Origin: Ischnura elegans
Taxonomy: Eukaryota > Arthropoda > Insecta > Odonata > Coenagrionidae
Direction of reading: 5' to 3'
Length of the DNA stretch: 64,000 nucleotides
Assembly (NCBI RefSeq): GCF_921293095.1
Contig: NC_060248.1
Span: forward strand, 12,666,744-12,730,743
The notes below the pieces were generated by a model. It was not told the DNA's origin. It searched no databases and saw only the letters and a program-made list of their open reading frames with translations. Within the stretch, counting starts at the first letter, position 1; every line of letters starts with the position of its first letter. This document shows positions 59,004 through 64,000 of this stretch, one piece after another. The position numbers and the translations under genes were made by a program.

Positions 59004-59411
59004 GTATGTTATATTTTTCATATTAGATGTAATAAGTTTTTTAAACAAAAATGCATATCTTAGCGTCTCCCAGGGCTGTTATCGCATCCAACAAAGATTC
59101 AAACTTTAGGAAATGAATACTGATTTCTTCCATAGGTTTCCAAATAGATCAAGTATCTAAATCAAACTCAGTATTGCCTGAGATGCATCGTTGAAGACGT
59201 GCTGACGACCATATGTTAAAAATTAAAGTTTCAACTGTCCAAGAATGTATTGATGTTGCTAAAAACTATATGCTCGAGAATCTTCCCTGTAATCAAGGTT
59301 TATGATTTTTGTCGATAACTCCCTGGGCCTTATTTATTTCGTTTAGCAGGTATGCTTCCCTCAAATCCGAAATATGAACTCATTTTAATTAATTCGTAGA
59401 TTATTACGGAG

Positions 59412-60325
59412 GCTTCCGCGGTTAGTTGATTGGTGATGGTTTTCCGGGTTTACACCGCGTTGGTACATGTTTTGCGGACGACAGTTTCGGGCGCGTTCCA
59501 GCTCCCGTCTTCGGGTCCAAATGATTTGCAGATCTGTGATCCTTATTTATTTACAGCTAGTCAGACGGATGTTGATTTTTAATTCCATTGTTGGAAAAGC
59601 CGTTTGAAAGATGAGGATAAAGGATAGCCGTCTTCCCTATTGAAGTTCTTTGGGTGACTCGCTATTTCAATCGCCTCCCTTATCAGCCTAGGGAAATATT
59701 TATTTTCCCTGGCGATGATTTTCGATTCCTTGAAAAGTATGACGTGCCCAGGTTCCGACCATGCATGCTCTGCAACCGCAGAAAGACGAAAATTTTTCTT
59801 TTCGGTTGCCTTAAGATGTTCATTTATTCTGCATTTGAGGGATCTAGATGTTTGCCCGATGTATGATAAACCACAGGAACACGTTACTTCATACACTACT
59901 TCATAGATATCTGATGGATGACGATCTTTTTCACTCCGGAGGAGGTCAGAGGTCTTCTTCAAACTTATAAATCGCGTCAGAACGTCATGTTTGGCGAGAA
60001 CTCTAGTAATTCTTTCCGACGTTCCAGCCACGTATGGCAAGAGAGCATGTGCCTTTGCCTTTTGCTGGTCTTCCTTTGCAATGTCCAAGGCCACATCTCT
60101 TTTCTCTTCTTCCCTACGCGCGATTTTTTTAATCAGCACCCGATCGTAGCCATTTTCTTGGAGCGTGGTAAGGAGGTGTTGTTTCTCTCTAGCGAGCGAA
60201 TCTGTATCCGATATGGAATATGCCCTATGATATAGAGTTTTAATAACTGATGCTTTTTGCCTGGGATGATGGTGTTATTTGGCATTCAAATAGCGATCAG
60301 TATGCGTTTCCTTACGATGTGATAA
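59412..60325 (-). pseudogene. Penelope-like element: RT end and GIY-YIG domain
   Basis: The minus-strand frame starts in the last RT part (HRKETHTDRYLNAK, about 60,325-60,278), is broken by one TAA (60,275-60,277), and continues open to 59,579. In the open part from 60,139: a linker rich in Arg/Glu, PYVAGTSERI (residues 35-44), then the GIY-YIG nuclease with VVYEV (81-85), CSCG (87-90), YIGQT (93-97), Arg104 and NEHL. HAWSEPGH and KYFPRLIREAIEI follow. This arrangement, RT followed by GIY-YIG, defines Penelope-like elements, where the nuclease primes insertion. The upstream RT is missing, so the copy is 5'-truncated. The 3' side carries a hammerhead-like motif. LINE-A and direct-repeat pieces lie on either side. 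Confidence 0.9.
59476..59518 (-). ncRNA. Hammerhead-like motif in the Penelope 3' region
   Basis: On the minus strand: stem I GGAC/GTCC at the two ends, CCGAAGA (one base from CUGANGA), one extra C, stem II GGG/CCC with a 12-base loop, GAAAC, T, GTC. It lies about 60 bp after the stop codon of the GIY-YIG frame. Known biology of Penelope elements makes a ribozyme here plausible; this copy has one core change. Confidence 0.55.
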
Positions 60326-60534
60326 TAAGTTAGGACGAAAAAAATATCTTCCCCATAAAAGAATTTTCTTTTTAGTGAAGTTTATTAAAATAATGCAAAC
60401 TTAGAGCCCGCGATACGGAAAATTACTACCTAAAGGATCACAAACAGTAATACCTTAATTAAGTTCAAACAAAAATAAACGTCTACAGCATTGGAAAACT
60501 CCTAAAGATATAAAAGTGGTCATGGATAAAACGT

Positions 60535-60765
60535 TCAAGAAGGAGGAGGAGAGAAGATTGGAGGGGTTTGAAATGTGGGAAAAGAGAAGACAGAATAAGG
60601 TTAAAAGCACTTAAAAGGAATACAGAACAAAGAAGTGCTGGACATGGTGGGCGAGAAGAGGAAGCATCTAGATTAGAAATGAAGATGACCGAGGGTTTTG
60701 GGTGGAGCGCGTACTGAAGGGAGAGGGGATGTTGAAAACATTTTTAGAGGGAAGAATTTTTATAC
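60535..60765 (+). pseudogene. LINE-A 3' fragment
   Basis: EERRLEGFEMW, KEVLDMVGE and GEGMLKTFLEGR are readable with frame changes, in the order of the LINE-A C-terminal region. The terminal hairpin is absent. Confidence 0.75.
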
Positions 60766-60984
60766 AACGGGTAATATTATAATAATGATAATAAATTTAT
60801 TGCTCTAGGACCTTATCCTACGGAACATATCACATTTTACAAATAAGTCTTAGCAGTGAACAACAAGAAAAAGTGAAAATACAATTTTACAGTATTAATA
60901 ATATATAGTATTACAGTATTTTAATTACAATTATATTTTTCAAGTAAATAAGCAAGCATTTTCATTTTGAATTGAGAATTTAAT

Positions 60985-61151
60985 TTTAAAATGATCAAAA
61001 AGAGCACGCTCATCAATATTTATAAAGGTTGACGCGACAATTTTTATCTTCATGATATGCAAACAGTTTCCAACGCCTCATCCTCGAGCAAGCACGTGAT
61101 GAACAATAAAAAACGAGCTTCCGTAAAAAAAGTGGATATGTTATATTAAGT
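60985..61151 (+). repeat. Dispersed direct repeat, copy 2
   Basis: Partner of 58,830-59,003, about 2.15 kb away, flanking the Penelope and LINE-A pieces. Confidence 0.75.
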
Positions 61152-61315
61152 CGAAATAGGGATGGCAAAGAATTGGATTTACAGGGTAGAGAGAAATTAT
61201 GTCACGAAATTTAATCCCTGAATAGCTAATGGCAGTAGCAACCAAAATTTCTAAAAATGTTTAGGTCAAAAACGCACCATTTTCCTATAAAAGAAACTTT
61301 TAGCCTAGCACTCTG

Positions 61316-61350
61316 ATTGGCCGCGAGTTTGCCCTGTTGCCGGATGCTCT
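61316..61350 (+). repeat. Single arm of the 51.5-kb hairpin family
   Basis: ATTGGCCGCGAGTTTGCCCT and TGTTGCCGGATGC match the left arm of 51,513-51,633, including the CTAGCACTC..GATTGG approach. No inverted partner follows. Confidence 0.6.
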
Positions 61351-61399
61351 GGACAAATCAAGACTTCGGATGCTTCGCCTACACTTGCCTTTAACTCTG

Positions 61400-64000
61400 T
61401 TTGTTCGGAAACTTTGAATAAATAGAAACAACGAGACAAGAAAGCCAAAGGGAGCGTGAGGACCTTGAAATTTTGAGTGAAGTAGGCAATGGATGCTGTC
61501 TGTACATTAAAGGGAATGTACAGAAATACAAAAGAGACGTATAACTACTATCAATTGTTATTATCGATCAAGAAATTTGAGTAAACCCTATCCATTTGCA
61601 TTATGTGTTGCAGTATTTAAATATTCAGTGTCCATGATTAGTATTTTCTTACTATTTCTTTAAATTCCTGTCCTGGGTTGAATTTTAAAGAATTCATTGA
61701 TATCGCACTATAATTAGTGCCCTATTTATTATTAAAAATAGTCTATACAGGGTAAAACGTTCTGCCATCGATTTATCCATTAAGCACTCCTAACGAATCG
61801 GTAAACTTTGAGTGGCATTGTACTTATTTGATAAAAAGTTTAATTTTAATTTTAAAAGTGAAGGAAAATTCTTTATCAACCAATATTATGATTAAAAATT
61901 TATATTTCTCTTCATCGCAAAAAACGAGGAAATTATCTAAAATATAACGATAAAATGTATTACATATAACATTCTAAAATTACGAATATTCATCTTAAAA
62001 ATTATTTTATTTACGTCATTTTGACGCTGGTTTAAAATTTTCATTAAAATCCCTAGGCGCTTTGAAATAACTTGGTGGAATTTTGGCAGGAACTTTAAGT
62101 GTAAAGCAGATTAGAGAATAAATTTTCATTGAAGTATACCTGGAAATGCATAAATTTTGAATGATACCTAAATAGGTTAGCTAAAAGTTCGTAGCTACTC
62201 TTGGAATTCCCATTATTCAGATCATGATTTCAAAGATTTTTGAGAGAATAATGTTGCGTTATTTTTTTGAATTAATGGTACAATAATTATTTTGGTTTGG
62301 CTGTCGCAATTTGGTTGCCTCCTGACATGCAAAACATATTTAACATATAAAATATTTAATTTTCAATCTCTCTATATGAACTACAAAAAGTAATATTATC
62401 AATACCTCCGTCATCTATTTTCCAACTTCTGCATACCACTCATGCATTTGTGAATTTTTCCGTATGGAAAGAACTTTTTCATCTTTTTCCACTGCCGTCA
62501 AACTCCATTCTTTTCAGTTCAATATGGATAATTACGGAGTCGTTTTGCAGCTTTTATTTTAGAAGGCTTGGTCTGATTGAAAATTCCCTGGAAAGTTCGA
62601 TACCGCCAAATTGGGTTTTTATTCTTGAGTTATTTATTCTAAGATAATCTCGACCCTCCCAACGATAAGTCTCATAGCAATGCTGGTTCCTCTTCTCATT
62701 CACCTATGCTATAACACTCCCAATCAAAGTCAGATTTTGCCAATTGGCTGTTAGGTATAATCGCAGCGCCAGGGAGAAATTTTGGATTCCAGAATTCTTC
62801 CCCCAACTGCAATAGGAATTCGGGGCATCAAACGGAGAAGCCATGGCTCAGAACACAATTTCTAATCGCTATTGTTGACCCATTTTTATCTCTCCAGATT
62901 TTGGCAATGGTGTGTGTTTTCCTGTAATGCCTGCCAGCAAATTCCAGCTCCATTCCATGCCAGATCTGAAATGCGTTCCATCGAACACATTGGGTTAATC
63001 CTTCCGTCGGGATTCGTGAAATGTTTGTAGGAGATAGGTACGTGCAGGGATTTGTGTTAATACTACGGATGGCGATAACTGGAACTCTCTCGTGGTGAGT
63101 CGAATTTCCTGGAGTAAACGCGAAGAAACATCAAGAATAAATGAATGAATTATTCCTTTAAAATAACCTAATCCTTTGGAATTTAGTTACATAATATAAT
63201 GTAGTATAATACAATATAATATTAAACATTAGGGAGAGAACTCTCCCAAAAATCACATCGTAGGTTCAACAAGTGATAACAAATGACACACAACAAAAAG
63301 GTAAAAGTACGGAAACACCTGTCTAATGTGACAGTAGGATATTATGATATTTGAATATATACTAACAAAAATAAGGATAACACATGTTCAAAGATCAATT
63401 ACTGATTATATTCATTAAGATATAAATATGTTATGTGAGAAGTGATCGAGTTCTTCAATGCTGTCCAATGATCCCTTACATCAGTGATTTTGTAACATAA
63501 TAGCCTTCATCACTATTTTTACATGCTGTCAATTTTGATAGAATTTGAAAACTATTGATCCATCCATATTTTTCCTTTTTTCAGTGCGTCGATTTTTCTC
63601 CGGATATTTTCCACTAAGAAGCATTTCTTTAAGCTTTTCGCGCAGGAGTTTATGACGTAACGACCTTACACCAAGCTAATTATTCCTCTGCTTCGCGCTT
63701 CGGACTCAAGTGGTCCACTGCAGTTCGCTTTCCTGAGATTAAAAAAATCCTTTTTCACCTGAGCGATCCTCTTAGAATGAATCAAAGAGCCGAAACGATT
63801 ATGGCTTCAACAACTGATGAGTTGCAGGCTTCACGAAAATTTGTGTTTTTTAAAGTAAAAATGTTCACGTATGGATGATTTTTTTAGGGCTAAATTTTAA
63901 TCCCCTATCATTTATCGAAAGTAATCCCTTAAGTGATTATATAGAGCTAGAAGTAGAAACATGTTAAAATTACATGCTTTCCTTATAGATAAATATACAG
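61400..64000. other. Unassigned stretch to the window end
   Basis: No gene, RNA or shared repeat recognised. The 65-codon frame at 62,450-62,647 has no motif. Confidence 0.4.

Noticed and set aside
1-64000. CRISPR arrays, operons or bacterial promoters
   Set aside because: No regularly spaced short repeats with unique spacers and no dense coding. The window is eukaryotic.

Overview
The window looks like a repeat-rich, AT-rich (about two thirds A+T by eye) piece of an animal genome, most likely an arthropod and probably an insect. The reasons are APE-type LINE remains, Penelope-like elements with a GIY-YIG domain, tRNA-derived SINEs, hAT-type MITEs, and a TATA/initiator promoter with GT splice donors. 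No intact host gene, rRNA or functional tRNA gene could be recognised. Nearly everything that can be named is mobile-element material, mostly old and often nested. The species and the LINE clades cannot be fixed from sequence alone.

Layout. 1-15.9 kb: LINE-A fragments on the minus strand, one split by a MITE and one split by a SINE; a Penelope C-terminal scrap; a small foldback element; a GC-rich island; long unassigned AT-rich stretches. 15,924-27,261: a near-perfect giant palindrome with two 5,646-bp arms around a 46-bp spacer. Each arm carries an inward-facing TATA/initiator promoter with an ATG-free first exon, a block of about 308-bp tandem repeats, a 96-bp tandem repeat, an old hAT-like element, and, at the centre, a broken coiled-coil exon facing outward. 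27.3-35 kb: a second SINE beside a LINE-A scrap, a 214-bp tandem duplication, two copies of an unnamed repeat family (R3) and two hammerhead-ribozyme-like motifs. 35.0-37.4 kb: the longest LINE-A copy, with its endonuclease end and reverse transcriptase broken by stops and frameshifts. 37.7-46.5 kb: LINE-B fragments, a third R3 copy, a 3-copy tandem array, two hAT-type MITEs with target-site duplications, and two Penelope-related foldbacks. 48-64 kb: a SINE, a hairpin element, an old minus-strand LINE-B copy split by a young plus-strand LINE-B copy with an intact 479-codon reading frame and a perfect 11-bp target-site duplication, and a Penelope-like element with a GIY-YIG domain.

How the parts relate. 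LINE-A and LINE-B are two families, and their enzymes could in principle have mobilised the SINEs, but no partner can be assigned. The hammerhead-like motifs sit in or next to Penelope-related DNA, as expected from the known ribozymes of that group. The giant palindrome is the least ordinary object here. Its two arms differ by scattered mismatches, including a localised patch that looks like gene conversion between tandem-repeat units.
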